A stretch of DNA of 64,000 nucleotides from Magnetospirillum sulfuroxidans (GCF_018224925.1 NZ_JAGTUF010000005.1:1-64000); one strand, 5' to 3'. Shown: positions 25,975 through 36,894, counted from the first letter of the stretch. Translations and numbers: made by a program. Notes: generated by a model from the sequence alone, not told the origin.

Positions 25975-26301
25975 ATGAGCGTTGATGAAAGCCGTTTCGC
26001 CGCCGCCGCCGACGATCTGCTGAACCGTATCGCCGACAGCGTCGACGATATTTTAGGGGACGATATCGACGCCGAAATTCAAGGCGGCATCCTGACCATG
26101 TCCCTGGATGGCGGCGGTCAATACGTCATCAACAAACATGGCCCCAACCGGCAAATCTGGATGTCGTCGCCGTTCAGCGGCGCCAGCCATTACGATTTCG
26201 CCGAGGGGCAATGGATCTCGACCCGTGACAGCGCCAACCGGCTGCCGCAGGTTCTGGCCGACGAGCTGAAGGCCAAATACGGCCAGGACCTGAACTTCTA
26301 A
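25975..26301 (+). CDS. cyaY: frataxin-family protein CyaY
   Basis: A 108-aa frataxin homologue. The acidic first helix (ADDLLNRIADSVDDILGDDIDAE) is the iron-binding ridge, and the strand region QYVINKHGPNRQIWMSSPFSGASHYDF carries the conserved Trp and N-K-H-x-P-x-x-Q-I-W signature. It regulates IscS and iron entry in Fe-S assembly, so it belongs functionally with the isc operon 8 kb upstream. The SD AAGGA precedes the ATG. It converges with hemY with a four-base overlap of the stop codons. Confidence 0.95.
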   Translation: MSVDESRFAAAADDLLNRIADSVDDILGDDIDAEIQGGILTMSLDGGGQYVINKHGPNRQIWMSSPFSGASHYDFAEGQWISTRDSANRLPQVLADELKAKYGQDLNF

Positions 26302-27614
26302 ACCGGAACCGGCAACAAGGCTTGGGCCGGCTGACGCCAATGCAGGCCGTCAACGGCGCCACAGGCCGGACAGGCGCTGGTCCAACCGTCGGCCGGCTTG
26401 CCACAGGCGGCGCAGTACCACGCCGGCTCTCCTGGGGCCGCGGCGACCTTCAGCAGCCAAGCCTGGGCCGCCGGCTCGTCTTGGCGTTCTTCCCGCTCCA
26501 GCCGCGCCAGCAGGATATAGACACCGCCGCTGGGCCGTTGCGCCGCCGCCAGTTCCAGATGGGTCCGGGCTTGTCCCCACAGCTTGGCCGCCAAAGCAGC
26601 TTCGGCCAGGGCGATGTGACCGTCGGCGGCGTCGGGATTGGCCTTGACCAGCTTTTCCAGACGCTTGACCCGTTGCAGCGGCGTTTCCGCCGGCGCCAGG
26701 GCGATCATCGCCTCGACCAGAATCGGATGTGGCGCAACCTGCCAAGTGGTGATCAGGGCGGCGGCGGCCTTGCGGTCCTTCCCGGCGCGATGCAACAGCC
26801 GCGTGGCGCGGACCGTCGCCTCGACCAGGGTAAAGTCGCCCTGATGGGCCTTTACCGCCAAAGCCAAGGCCCCGGCCTGATCGCCATCTTGTTCCGCCCG
26901 GACCGAACGCTCGAAATGAACCAAGGCCTGACGATGACGGATATCCTCGACCGGTAAGGCCCGGCGCTTCCGCGCCTCGGCCAGGGTCGCCTCGGCTTCC
27001 ACCCACTGGCCGGCACGGGCCTGCAAATCGAACAGACTGGCCGCCAGCCCCTCGACCGGCACCCCCAAGGCCCAAGCCCGACGGGCGTAATCCAAGGCAC
27101 CGGCATTGTCGCCATGACGCTGAGCCAGGGTCAGCAGACCTTTCAGACCCAACAAGGCGGTCTGTGGCCGCTCGACCATGGCGCTCAGCCGCTTCTCCGC
27201 CTCGCCCTCGTCGCCGGCGAGTTCCGCCGCCTGGGCGGTCAACAGACCGGTCAGCACCGGGTCAGCCAGCAGCTTGTCGGCACGGCGAGCCAGCTTGCCG
27301 GCACTGCGGCGATCGCCGGCGGCCACCGCCGCCAATCCATCGGACAGCGCCGCATAGCCCTGACGCCGCCGCCTTTCCCGCCGAATGGCAAGAAAGCGCC
27401 CCGGCGCCGCGATAATCGAACCAACCAGCCGCACCAGTACCGTGACCACGGCCATGAAGGCAAGCATGGCCGAGATCAGCACCGGCACACTGGTATCGAC
27501 ACGCCAGCCTTGCCAATGAATGGTCACCGAACCGGGGCGATCAGCCAACCAGACGGCCCCGCCGACCAAAGCGGCGACGACCAGGGCGAACAGGAAGAGC
27601 CGGCGCGCCATCAC
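26298..27614 (-). CDS. hemY: HemY-type TPR membrane protein
   Basis: A 438-aa protein of the proteobacterial HemY family (the operon protein of hemCDXY, not protoporphyrinogen oxidase). Two N-terminal TM helices (residues 5-25 and about 45-65) are followed by a helical TPR-like domain (RRADKLLADPVLTGLLTAQAAELAG and later repeats). A C-terminal zinc-ribbon-like motif (CAACG and CPACG) follows. Its exact biochemical role in haem synthesis is not settled. It overlaps the mic60 stop by four bases, so it is translationally coupled. Confidence 0.88.
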   Translation of the reverse strand: MMARRLFLFALVVAALVGGAVWLADRPGSVTIHWQGWRVDTSVPVLISAMLAFMAVVTVLVRLVGSIIAAPGRFLAIRRERRRRQGYAALSDGLAAVAAGDRRSAGKLARRADKLLADPVLTGLLTAQAAELAGDEGEAEKRLSAMVERPQTALLGLKGLLTLAQRHGDNAGALDYARRAWALGVPVEGLAASLFDLQARAGQWVEAEATLAEARKRRALPVEDIRHRQALVHFERSVRAEQDGDQAGALALAVKAHQGDFTLVEATVRATRLLHRAGKDRKAAAALITTWQVAPHPILVEAMIALAPAETPLQRVKRLEKLVKANPDAADGHIALAEAALAAKLWGQARTHLELAAAQRPSGGVYILLARLEREERQDEPAAQAWLLKVAAAPGEPAWYCAACGKPADGWTSACPACGAVDGLHWRQPAQALLPVPV

Positions 27615-28738
27615 TGCTTCGCCCCCACCTGGGCGACCACATGGGCGGTCAGCGCCGATGCGGCCTTGTCGGCGATCAGCCGCGCCTGTACGTCGCCCAA
27701 CCAGGGGGCGGCGATCTCGGCGGCGACGGCGGGCAGGCTGATGATTTCAGCGGCGGCATGCTCGAGATCGTCCTCGGCCAGACGGGCTTCGGCACGGGCG
27801 ACAATGGCGGCGGTGCTGGTCCCAGCGGCGTCGCCATCCTCGCGCCGGACAACCACCAGCGAGGTCAGGCGGTCCAGGGTCTGGCGCCACCAGCTTTGTT
27901 CCGCCGGCAGAACCTGGGCACGGACCAGATCGGGGGCCAGACGGTGAAACCGGCTGATCAGAATGGGAGAGGTGGGAATGCCGACCGTGGCGCGGTTTTT
28001 CAAAGTGGCGGCGATGGTCACCACCTCGGGATCGGAACCGGCAAGGGCTAAAAGCGCCCGCAACTCGGCATCGTACGGCATGGCCCGGGCCAAGGCTTCG
28101 CGCAATTGGCCGACGGCCAGCAGAACCGCCACCGCCGACGAACGCCGCGCCTGCACTTCGCGCAACTCGGCATCAATCTTTTCCACTCGATCGGCCAGCC
28201 GCAAAACAGCGGCGGCATCGGCGCTGGTGCGCTTCAACTCGGCGACCTGCTTGCCCAGGTCCTCGACCTCGCCGACCAGCCGAGCCGGCACTTGCGGCTG
28301 CGCCTGCAAAGCCTGGATCGCCGTCTCGGCCTTATCGAAACGCCCCGCCAAAGCGGCGCCGTCATCCCCTTGCGGCCGCATTTCCAACTGTGCGAGACGA
28401 TCGCGCAGACCATTCAGCTCGACCCGCATGGAATCGGTGTCGGTGGCCGGGCGAAACACCGGCGATTGCGGCGCCGAAGCGACCGAGGGGGCCTTGGCCG
28501 GCGGCAGCACCAAACCTTTCCATTGATCGAACGTGGCGACGCCGCCGCCAACCACGGCAATGGCCACCAGGGACAGCGCCAGAGCGGCCCATGGGCCGCC
28601 GGATTTTTCCTTGGCCGCCGTCGCCGTCTCTGCTGCGTCGTCTGATGGCGTCTCCGATTTAGGGACTAAAGACGCCTCCGGTTCGGCAACAATCGCGGTG
28701 TTTTCCTCGTCCGAGGGTGGCTTTTGGCTTTCGGTCAT
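27611..28738 (-). CDS. alphaproteobacterial Mic60/mitofilin homologue (COG4223)
   Basis: A 375-aa protein with an acidic, disordered N-terminus, one TM helix near residues 50-70 (ALALSLVAIAVVGGGVATF) and a coiled-coil stretch (DRLAQLEMRPQ ... KQVAELKRTSADA). The C-terminal mitofilin domain contains LLAVGQLREALARAMPYDAELRAL. Alphaproteobacterial Mic60 is known to shape intracytoplasmic membranes and sits in the haem operon between hemD and hemY, exactly as here. The periplasmic domain is predicted. It is one of the best-supported bacterial ancestors of the mitochondrial MICOS component. Confidence 0.88.
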   Translation of the reverse strand: MTESQKPPSDEENTAIVAEPEASLVPKSETPSDDAAETATAAKEKSGGPWAALALSLVAIAVVGGGVATFDQWKGLVLPPAKAPSVASAPQSPVFRPATDTDSMRVELNGLRDRLAQLEMRPQGDDGAALAGRFDKAETAIQALQAQPQVPARLVGEVEDLGKQVAELKRTSADAAAVLRLADRVEKIDAELREVQARRSSAVAVLLAVGQLREALARAMPYDAELRALLALAGSDPEVVTIAATLKNRATVGIPTSPILISRFHRLAPDLVRAQVLPAEQSWWRQTLDRLTSLVVVRREDGDAAGTSTAAIVARAEARLAEDDLEHAAAEIISLPAVAAEIAAPWLGDVQARLIADKAASALTAHVVAQVGAKQ

Positions 28739-28741
28739 GGA

Positions 28742-29467
28742 TTATCCCCGCTTCAAATCGTGATCCAGCGCCGATAACAGCGCCGCTTGCGTCGGTGCGT
28801 CGGCCACCCGAATGGTGGACCACGGCAAACCCGCCAATTCCCGCGCAACGGCGGGACTAAGGGCATAGGCGACAATCCCGGCGCACCATCCCCCGGCACC
28901 GGCATCGATGGCCAGGGTAACAAAGGTTGCCGCCGTGCGGGGAGAGAAAAACAAGACAACGTCGATCCCCCCCTGCTCCAGGGTGGTGATCAGCCCGGCG
29001 GACAAGGCGGTCGCGGTTCGGGCTTGGTACAAAACCACGCGGCGCACGACAAAGCCGGCCGCCCCCAGCATCCCCGCCAGATCGCCGGCGGTCACCGTTC
29101 CGGCGGCGTGTAAAAAGCCGCCGTCTTGCGGCCGGCACCGGGCCGCGACCAAAGCGGCCAGGTCGTCGACGTCGCCGCCGGCGCTTTCCACCCGCTGATA
29201 GCCCAGTTCCCGCGCCACGCGGGCCGAGGCATCGCCCACCGCCCATACCGGCAGCGAACGATCCGCCAGTTCCCGCGCCAGCGCCCGCACACCATTGGCC
29301 GAGGTGGCCAAAATCCCCTGGATGCCGATAGCGGAAACCTCGGCCCCGGTCACCGGCACGATATCGAGCAACGGCTCGACCATCACACCGACACCGCGCA
29401 GCGTCAGTTCCGCCGCCAAGGCCTCGGAATCTTCACGCGGGCGGGTGACCAACGCCGTCGTCACCAC
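28742..29467 (-). CDS. hemD: uroporphyrinogen-III synthase
   Basis: A 241-aa enzyme that closes and inverts ring D of hydroxymethylbilane. The sequence is poorly conserved, as usual, but VTRPREDSEALAAELTLRG, ILATSANGVRAL, VWAVGDASA and FFSPRTAATFV all match the family. It starts with GTG at 29467, two bases after the hemC stop, and is followed three bases on by mic60. Confidence 0.9.
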   Translation of the reverse strand: MVTTALVTRPREDSEALAAELTLRGVGVMVEPLLDIVPVTGAEVSAIGIQGILATSANGVRALARELADRSLPVWAVGDASARVARELGYQRVESAGGDVDDLAALVAARCRPQDGGFLHAAGTVTAGDLAGMLGAAGFVVRRVVLYQARTATALSAGLITTLEQGGIDVVLFFSPRTAATFVTLAIDAGAGGWCAGIVAYALSPAVARELAGLPWSTIRVADAPTQAALLSALDHDLKRG

Positions 29468-29469
29468 AA

Positions 29470-31521
<2,052 letters not shown>

Positions 31522-31524
31522 CCC

Positions 31525-31785
31525 ATGCCGTGGCCATGGCTGATCGCCGAAATCCCCGCCATGCCCGATGATTGGGCCCAGGCCTTCGACGAAGCCATGC
31601 GCGACATTGCCCGCCTGCACCTGCCGCCGCAATTTCGGGTCATCCGCGTGTTCGAAGCGTTGGGGACCCTGCGCATCGAATGGCGCCATGCCGGCGCCAT
31701 CGACAACGATGTCGCCCGCATCGCCCTGAAATTGGCCATCCGCACCGATTCCTGGTGCATGGACCCCAACGATACGTCGTTCTGA
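31525..31785 (+). CDS. 86-aa hypothetical protein downstream of tsaD
   Basis: MPWPWLIAEIPAMPDDWAQ... encodes a helix-rich head, then a likely beta-hairpin (RVIRVFEALGTLRIEW) and ends SWCMDPNDTSF. It starts three bases after the tsaD stop, so it is almost certainly cotranscribed. I recognise no family and see no signal peptide. Codon use matches the backbone. Confidence 0.6.
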   Translation: MPWPWLIAEIPAMPDDWAQAFDEAMRDIARLHLPPQFRVIRVFEALGTLRIEWRHAGAIDNDVARIALKLAIRTDSWCMDPNDTSF

Positions 31786-31842
31786 GACTTGCCAGGGCCG
31801 CGCATAATGCCCATACTTTCTATATGGAAAGGGGGCACGCGC

Positions 31843-32586
31843 ATGCGACAGATCGCAATGGCGGTGTTAATTGGGCTGGCGGTGATTTTCCCGGCAGCGG
31901 CGCAAGAAGTGGTGGTGGCGCTGACCGATTCCACCCCCAATTTCAGCATGCGCCAGCCTGACGGCAGCACCACCGGCATCAACGTCGAACTGGCGGCCTT
32001 GCTCTGTTCGCGGATCGGGCTGCACTGCCGGTATCAGCCCATGCCGTTGGCCGCCCTGGTGGCGCAGATCCGCGATGGCCACGCCCAGATCGGCTTTGGC
32101 AATCTGATCAAGACGCCGGAACGGGCGCAAACCATGCTGTTCTCGCAGCCTTATTGGCGTTCAACCTCCGTCTTCATCGGCCGTCGTGACTTGGCCGGGA
32201 CCTCCATGACCAAGCTGGTGCAGGGCCGCAAGGTGGCGGTGCAAGAGGGGTCGCGCCAAGCCAAATGGCTGCATGATAACTTTGGCGCCGACTTCACCCC
32301 GGTCACGAAACCGACGATTTCCGAGGTAATCGCCGCCCTGAAGAACAATCACGCCGATCTGGCCCTGGCGCCGATGATGACCGTTCAGCCCTTCCTGATC
32401 ACCCCATCGGGGGCCGAATTCGGCTTTGTCTCGGACCCGATTGACGCCGGCTGGCCAGTCCATATCGTCATCGCCAAGAACCGTCCGGATTTGCAGGCGA
32501 AGATCGACGAAGCCCTGGAAGAGGTAACCCGTGACGGCAGCCTGGGCCGGATCGTGCGCGCTTATGTCCCCTTTGATATTTTTTGA
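31843..32586 (+). CDS. periplasmic solute-binding protein, family 3
   Basis: A 247-aa protein with a clear Sec signal peptide (MRQIAMAVLIGLAVIFPAAAQ) and the SBP_bac_3 fold: VALTDSTPNFSMRQPDG, GINVELAALLCSRIGLHCRYQ, then GNLIKTPERAQTMLFSQPYW and VAVQEGSRQAKWL. These proteins bind amino acids or related polar compounds for ABC transporters, or act as sensors. No permease or ATPase gene adjoins, so it is an orphan. The start at 31843 has SD GGAAAGGGGG; an earlier ATG would hide the signal peptide. Confidence 0.82.
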   Translation: MRQIAMAVLIGLAVIFPAAAQEVVVALTDSTPNFSMRQPDGSTTGINVELAALLCSRIGLHCRYQPMPLAALVAQIRDGHAQIGFGNLIKTPERAQTMLFSQPYWRSTSVFIGRRDLAGTSMTKLVQGRKVAVQEGSRQAKWLHDNFGADFTPVTKPTISEVIAALKNNHADLALAPMMTVQPFLITPSGAEFGFVSDPIDAGWPVHIVIAKNRPDLQAKIDEALEEVTRDGSLGRIVRAYVPFDIF

Positions 32587-32647
32587 CGCTTCAGCGCCCC
32601 TTGCGGGCGCGGCCAGGCCTGCGCCCGGTGAGGGAAAATGATGAAGC

Positions 32648-32684
32648 TTAGACCGTGATGCACATTTAGGGCATCACGGTCTAA
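32648..32684. repeat. dispersed palindrome, best copy
   Basis: TTAGACCGTGATGC and GCATCACGGTCTAA form a perfect 14-pair stem with a nine-base loop (acatttagg). The right arm overlaps the stop codon of the convergent methyltransferase gene. Copies occur at 60917-60945 (opposite orientation) and 6166-6192. No T run follows. The gap 32587-32680 holds no gene. Confidence 0.75.
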
Positions 32685-34006
32685 GGCCGGCGCAAGATGA
32701 TGCCGAAGCCGCATTCCCCCGAACGAACCGCCGGCTCGACCCAGGTGGCGTCGGCGGCGGCGTCGCCATAAAGCGCGGTCAGATCGGCCCACAGACGCGC
32801 CATGCTTTCACATAGCACGATGTCATCGAAGACCACGACGCGGGGCGCCAAAAGGGCATCGAAGATGCTGAAATGGGCCAATGTCGATGGATAATCATGG
32901 GCGCTATCGACAAACAACAAATCGATGGGCTGATAGTCAAAGGCTTCCAGCACCGCCCGCACGGTCGGATCAGCGGCGGCGTCGCCGACGATCCGACAAA
33001 TGCGCGGATCGAATTGCTCGAGCTTGAGAGCGGCATCGACAATATCCACCGTCACCAGCTTTTCCTGCGTCGATCCCATGCCTTGAGCCATGGCCCAAGC
33101 CGAACCGCCAAGTCGGGTGCCGATTTCAAGAACCCGGCGGCACCCTTGCTGGCGCACCAACCCGGCGAGGAAATGATAATAATCGCCGGCTTCGTATCCG
33201 TCGCACACTTGCGGCGGAATGACCTGGATTGACGAACCGACCGCCTGGGCGTCCTCGATCATCCGTCGCAGCGCCGGGGCGACGGGGCGCCGCGCCTTGC
33301 CCAAGGCCAACGCGGACAGGGATAGCGGCACGGCGATCTCGGCCGCGCCCAAACGCACGACGTAACGGCAACCATTCACCTTGACGTTGGCGATCGTTCG
33401 GCCCGAGAAAAATACATGGGGATAACGCAAGCACCACCGCCCGCCCCCCAATTGGGCCACCTGGTCAACATCATCAACACAAGCGTCAAGCACATGACCA
33501 TCTTCGCTTAAGGCGAAAGCGTCGGTGCGATTGATCGCCACCCCCGCCCATTCCGCCAAAGCCTCCAGATCAAGCCGCCATGCATGGCGGCGCTCATGGC
33601 GCAGAAACCGCGAGACATCGACCGCCATGCCGGTCCAGTGCTCCAGTTGCCGGGCAATCGTCCGGGCACGATCCGGGGTCAGCCAGGCCGCGGCGATCAG
33701 ATCGACCCGATGATCGCCAATGGCCAACGTATATTTCCGCCCATTGTCCAAGGGCGAGGAATTGTCACTGGTGGCAAAGCGGACCGTCCCGGCCCAATGG
33801 GAATAGCGGCCGGCGCCAAGCGAGCGGATTTCGGAATGAGGCTGGTGCGGGGACGGCAACGCAACCCCATCCTCCAGCACGACCAGGCGTGACCCATAGG
33901 CTTGCATGGTATCGGCCGCTTCGCCCGGAAAAGCCTCGGCCACACCTTCGGCAATCCAGCAAAAACGCTCTTCATACCTGAAATTCAGTGTCACATTCCC
34001 AGACAT
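32681..34006 (-). CDS. two-domain class I SAM-dependent methyltransferase
   Basis: A 441-aa protein. The C-terminal part (about 250-441) is a Methyltransf_24-type fold: RVLEIGTRLGGSAWAMAQGMG (motif I), VTVDIVDAALKLEQF and IDLLFVDSAHDYPSTLAHFSIFDALL. The N-terminal about 240 residues resemble no family I know and contain Trp- and His-rich segments (ARQLEHWTGMAVDVSRFLRHERRHAW). The substrate is unknown; glycan or peptide methylation is possible by analogy. The start at 34006 (MSGNVTLNFRYEE) has GGGGG upstream. It diverges from the alcohol dehydrogenase gene. Confidence 0.75.
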   Translation of the reverse strand: MSGNVTLNFRYEERFCWIAEGVAEAFPGEAADTMQAYGSRLVVLEDGVALPSPHQPHSEIRSLGAGRYSHWAGTVRFATSDNSSPLDNGRKYTLAIGDHRVDLIAAAWLTPDRARTIARQLEHWTGMAVDVSRFLRHERRHAWRLDLEALAEWAGVAINRTDAFALSEDGHVLDACVDDVDQVAQLGGGRWCLRYPHVFFSGRTIANVKVNGCRYVVRLGAAEIAVPLSLSALALGKARRPVAPALRRMIEDAQAVGSSIQVIPPQVCDGYEAGDYYHFLAGLVRQQGCRRVLEIGTRLGGSAWAMAQGMGSTQEKLVTVDIVDAALKLEQFDPRICRIVGDAAADPTVRAVLEAFDYQPIDLLFVDSAHDYPSTLAHFSIFDALLAPRVVVFDDIVLCESMARLWADLTALYGDAAADATWVEPAVRSGECGFGIILRRP

Positions 34007-34191
34007 TGCAGCCCCCGTGCGGTTCTGAAAAACACAGTGTCGGCGCACTGGTAAACAAAGCCTTGCCTCGCCCGGTATCATGGTCGATCAAAACCGCGAA
34101 TGACGCGGGTCCATACACGAGCATCCTTGACCTGAGTGGCCCGAGCATGGCCCAATCCGCCCCCGGATTTCCGCCAGCAAGGGTGCGCGCC

Positions 34192-35349
34192 ATGGATAAT
34201 TTCACCTTCCATAATCCCGTTCGGCTGATCTTTGGCCAAGGCCAGATCGCGCAGTTGAGCAAGGAAATTCCCACCGGCGCCCGCGTGCTGTTCGCTTTTG
34301 GCGGTGGCTCGATCAAAACCAATGGCGTCTATGATCAGGTGGTCGCGGCCCTCCAGGGCGCCGGCCTGCATTGGGCGGAATTCGCGGGCATCGAGCCCAA
34401 CCCGCGCTATGAGACCCTGATGCAGGCGGTGGAACTGGCGCGACGCGAAAAGCTGGATTTTATCTTGGCGGTAGGCGGCGGCTCGGTCGCCGATGGCTGC
34501 AAGTTCATCGCCGCCGCCATTCCCTTCGTCGGCGACCCCTGGGATATCTTGGCCAAGCGCGCCCGCATCACCCAGGCGGTGCCGATGGGCATCGTCCTGA
34601 CCCTGCCGGCCACCGGTTCGGAAATGAATTGCTTCGCCGTGGTCAGCCGCGACGAAACCCACGAAAAGCTGTCATTTGGCCACCCGGCGGTGTGGCCGAA
34701 ATTCTCGGTTCTCGACCCGCACAGCACCTATAGCCTGCCGCCGCGCCAGCTCGGCAACGGCATCGTCGATGCTTATGTCCATGTGCTGGAACAATATCTG
34801 ACCTTCCCCGCCGCCGCCCCGCTGACCGACCGGCTGGCCGAGGCGGTGCTGTCGACCCTGGTGGAAATCGCCCCGCGGGCGATGGCCAATCCGCCCGATT
34901 ATCAGGCCCGCGCCAATTTGATGTGGTGCGCCGCCATGGCCTTGAACGGTCTGGTCGGATCGGGGGTGCCGCAAGATTGGGCCACCCATTATATCGGCCA
35001 CGAACTGACCGCGTTGAGCGGTATTGATCACGCCCGCACCCTGGCCGCCATCTGGCCCGGCGTGATGGCGCTGAAATTCGAGGCGAAAAAGGCCAAGCTG
35101 GCCCAATACGCCGAGCGAGTGTGGAATATCCGCGACGGATCAGAGGACGAACGCGCCCTGGCGGCCATCGCCAAGACCCGCGCCTTTTTTGAATCGGTGG
35201 GCGTGCCCACCGGCCTGAGCTCTTACGATCTGCCCGCCGATATCGCCGCACAGATCGCCGGCCGGCTGGCGGCCCGCCATCAGGCGCCCTTGGGCGAACA
35301 TGGCGACATCGACAGCGCCATGGTCAAACGGATAGTGGAAGCCGCCTAG
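34192..35349 (+). CDS. iron-type (group III) alcohol dehydrogenase, YqhD/BDH-like
   Basis: A 385-aa dehydrogenase. Motifs are FGGGSIKTNGVYDQV and AVGGGSVADGCKF (cofactor binding), TLPATGSEMNCFAVVS, and metal-binding residues in VDAYVHVLEQYL and DWATHYIGHELTALSGIDHARTLA. The pattern matches the NAD(P)H-dependent butanol dehydrogenase/YqhD group, which reduces aldehydes. The start is the ATG at 34192 (MDNFTFHNPVRLIFGQG); upstream in-frame starts lack the family N-terminus. Only 24 bases separate it from cobP, so cotranscription with cobalamin genes is possible but functionally unexplained. Confidence 0.88.
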   Translation: MDNFTFHNPVRLIFGQGQIAQLSKEIPTGARVLFAFGGGSIKTNGVYDQVVAALQGAGLHWAEFAGIEPNPRYETLMQAVELARREKLDFILAVGGGSVADGCKFIAAAIPFVGDPWDILAKRARITQAVPMGIVLTLPATGSEMNCFAVVSRDETHEKLSFGHPAVWPKFSVLDPHSTYSLPPRQLGNGIVDAYVHVLEQYLTFPAAAPLTDRLAEAVLSTLVEIAPRAMANPPDYQARANLMWCAAMALNGLVGSGVPQDWATHYIGHELTALSGIDHARTLAAIWPGVMALKFEAKKAKLAQYAERVWNIRDGSEDERALAAIAKTRAFFESVGVPTGLSSYDLPADIAAQIAGRLAARHQAPLGEHGDIDSAMVKRIVEAA

Positions 35350-35373
35350 CAATATGTGGTAGATGATCAAGGC

Positions 35374-35886
35374 ATGATCCACACCACCTTGATAATCGGC
35401 GGCGCCCGCTCGGGCAAAAGCGTCTATGCGGAAACCCTGCTGACCGCGGGCGCGGCCTTGTATCTGGCCACCGGTCAGGCCTTTGATGATGAAATGGCCG
35501 CACGGATCCGCTTGCATATGGACCGGCGCGGCCCCACCTGGAGCACCATCGAGGAACCGCTGGAGCTGCCGCAGGCCCTGGACCGACATCTCGACCCGGC
35601 CCGCCCCATCCTGGTCGATTGCCTGACCCTGTGGATCAGCAATTTGATGCATGCCGGCCGTGACGTCGGCTGTGAAACCGAAGCCCTGGCCGAGGTGCTG
35701 GCCACGGCGCGGGGAACAGTGGTGCTGGTCTCCAACGAGGTCGGTCTGGGACTGGTGCCGGAAACCCGGCTGGGCCGCGACTTCCGCGATCATCAGGGCC
35801 GCGTCAACCAGCGGATCGCCCAAATTTGTCACCGCGTGGTGTTCGTCGCCGCCGGATTGCCCCTTGTCTTGAAGGATAGTGTTTGA
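35374..35886 (+). CDS. cobP: adenosylcobinamide kinase / adenosylcobinamide-phosphate guanylyltransferase
   Basis: A 170-aa bifunctional enzyme (CobP, CobU in Salmonella) that phosphorylates adenosylcobinamide and transfers GMP for nucleotide-loop assembly. The P-loop GGARSGKSVYAE is at the N-terminus, the likely GMP-accepting His is in IRLHMDRRGPTW, and LVDCLTLWISNLM and VSNEVGLGLVPE follow. The start is the ATG at 35374. Its stop overlaps the cobW start (TGATG). No cobalamin riboswitch is visible upstream. Confidence 0.92.
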   Translation: MIHTTLIIGGARSGKSVYAETLLTAGAALYLATGQAFDDEMAARIRLHMDRRGPTWSTIEEPLELPQALDRHLDPARPILVDCLTLWISNLMHAGRDVGCETEALAEVLATARGTVVLVSNEVGLGLVPETRLGRDFRDHQGRVNQRIAQICHRVVFVAAGLPLVLKDSV

Positions 35887-36890
35887 TGCGCAAAGTCCCC
35901 GCCACCGTCATCACCGGCTTTCTTGGCGCCGGCAAGACCACCTTGGTCCGTCATCTGATGGAACATGCCCACGGCCGCCGCATCGCCCTGATCGTCAATG
36001 AATTCGGCGATATCGGCATCGACGGCGATTTGCTGGCGTCATGCGGGGTGCAGGGCTGCACCGAGGACGACATCATCGAACTGGCCAATGGCTGTCTATG
36101 CTGCACCGTCGCCGACGAATTCCTGCCGACCATGCAGGCATTGCTGGATCGCCCCAATCCGCCCGATCACATCATCATCGAAACCTCGGGCCTGGCCCTG
36201 CCCAAGCCGCTGGTCAAAGCCTTTCAATGGCCGGAAATCCGTTCCCGCGTCACCGTTGACGGGGTGCTGGCGGTGGTCGATGCGGCGGCGGTGGCGGCCG
36301 GACGTTTCGCCGACACGCCGGAACAGATGGCCCAGCCCGACCACGACAACCCGTTGGAAGAAGTGTTCGAGGACCAATTGGCCTGCGCCGACATGGTGCT
36401 GCTCAACAAGGCCGATCTGCTGGATGACGCCGCACTTGGCCGCACCCACGCTGAACTGGCCGCCAAGCTGCGCCCCGGCGTGCGGGTGATCCGCACCAGC
36501 CGCAGCGCCATCGACCCGATGATCGCCCTGGGCCTGTCGGCGGCGGCCGAGGATGATCTGGCCGCACGCCCCAGCCACCACGACGGCGAAGACGGCCACG
36601 ATCACGACGATTTCGAAAGCTTCGCCGTCACCTTGGCCGAAATCGCCGATCCGGCGGCACTGGAAGGCCGGCTGATCCAAGCCATCGCCGATCACGATAT
36701 CTTGCGCCTGAAAGGCTTTTTGGCGGTATCGGGCAAACCGGCCCGCCATGTGGTGCAGGCGGTCGGCACCCGCATCGAACGCTGGTTCGACCGCCCGTGG
36801 CAGGCCGGCGAAGACCGCGTCAGCCGGTTGGTGGTGATTGGCGAAAAAGGCCTGGACCGCACCGCCATCGAGGCGGCCATCCTGGCCTAG
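35886..36890 (+). CDS. cobW: CobW, G3E-family metallochaperone GTPase
   Basis: A 334-aa G3E GTPase thought to deliver cobalt to the CobNST chelatase. Walker A is GFLGAGKTTL (residues 11-20), the CxCC metal motif is in NGCLCCT, guanine specificity is in NKADLLDD, and a His/Asp-rich loop (HHDGEDGHDHDD) precedes the C-terminal domain. It overlaps cobP by one base and ends four bases before cobN, so the three genes are tightly coupled. Confidence 0.93.
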   Translation: MRKVPATVITGFLGAGKTTLVRHLMEHAHGRRIALIVNEFGDIGIDGDLLASCGVQGCTEDDIIELANGCLCCTVADEFLPTMQALLDRPNPPDHIIIETSGLALPKPLVKAFQWPEIRSRVTVDGVLAVVDAAAVAAGRFADTPEQMAQPDHDNPLEEVFEDQLACADMVLLNKADLLDDAALGRTHAELAAKLRPGVRVIRTSRSAIDPMIALGLSAAAEDDLAARPSHHDGEDGHDHDDFESFAVTLAEIADPAALEGRLIQAIADHDILRLKGFLAVSGKPARHVVQAVGTRIERWFDRPWQAGEDRVSRLVVIGEKGLDRTAIEAAILA

Positions 36891-36894
36891 ATCC

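Noticed and set aside
35350-35373. Cobalamin riboswitch before cobP
   Set aside because: The gap is too short, and the 185-base gap before the alcohol dehydrogenase gene shows no convincing B12-box core.
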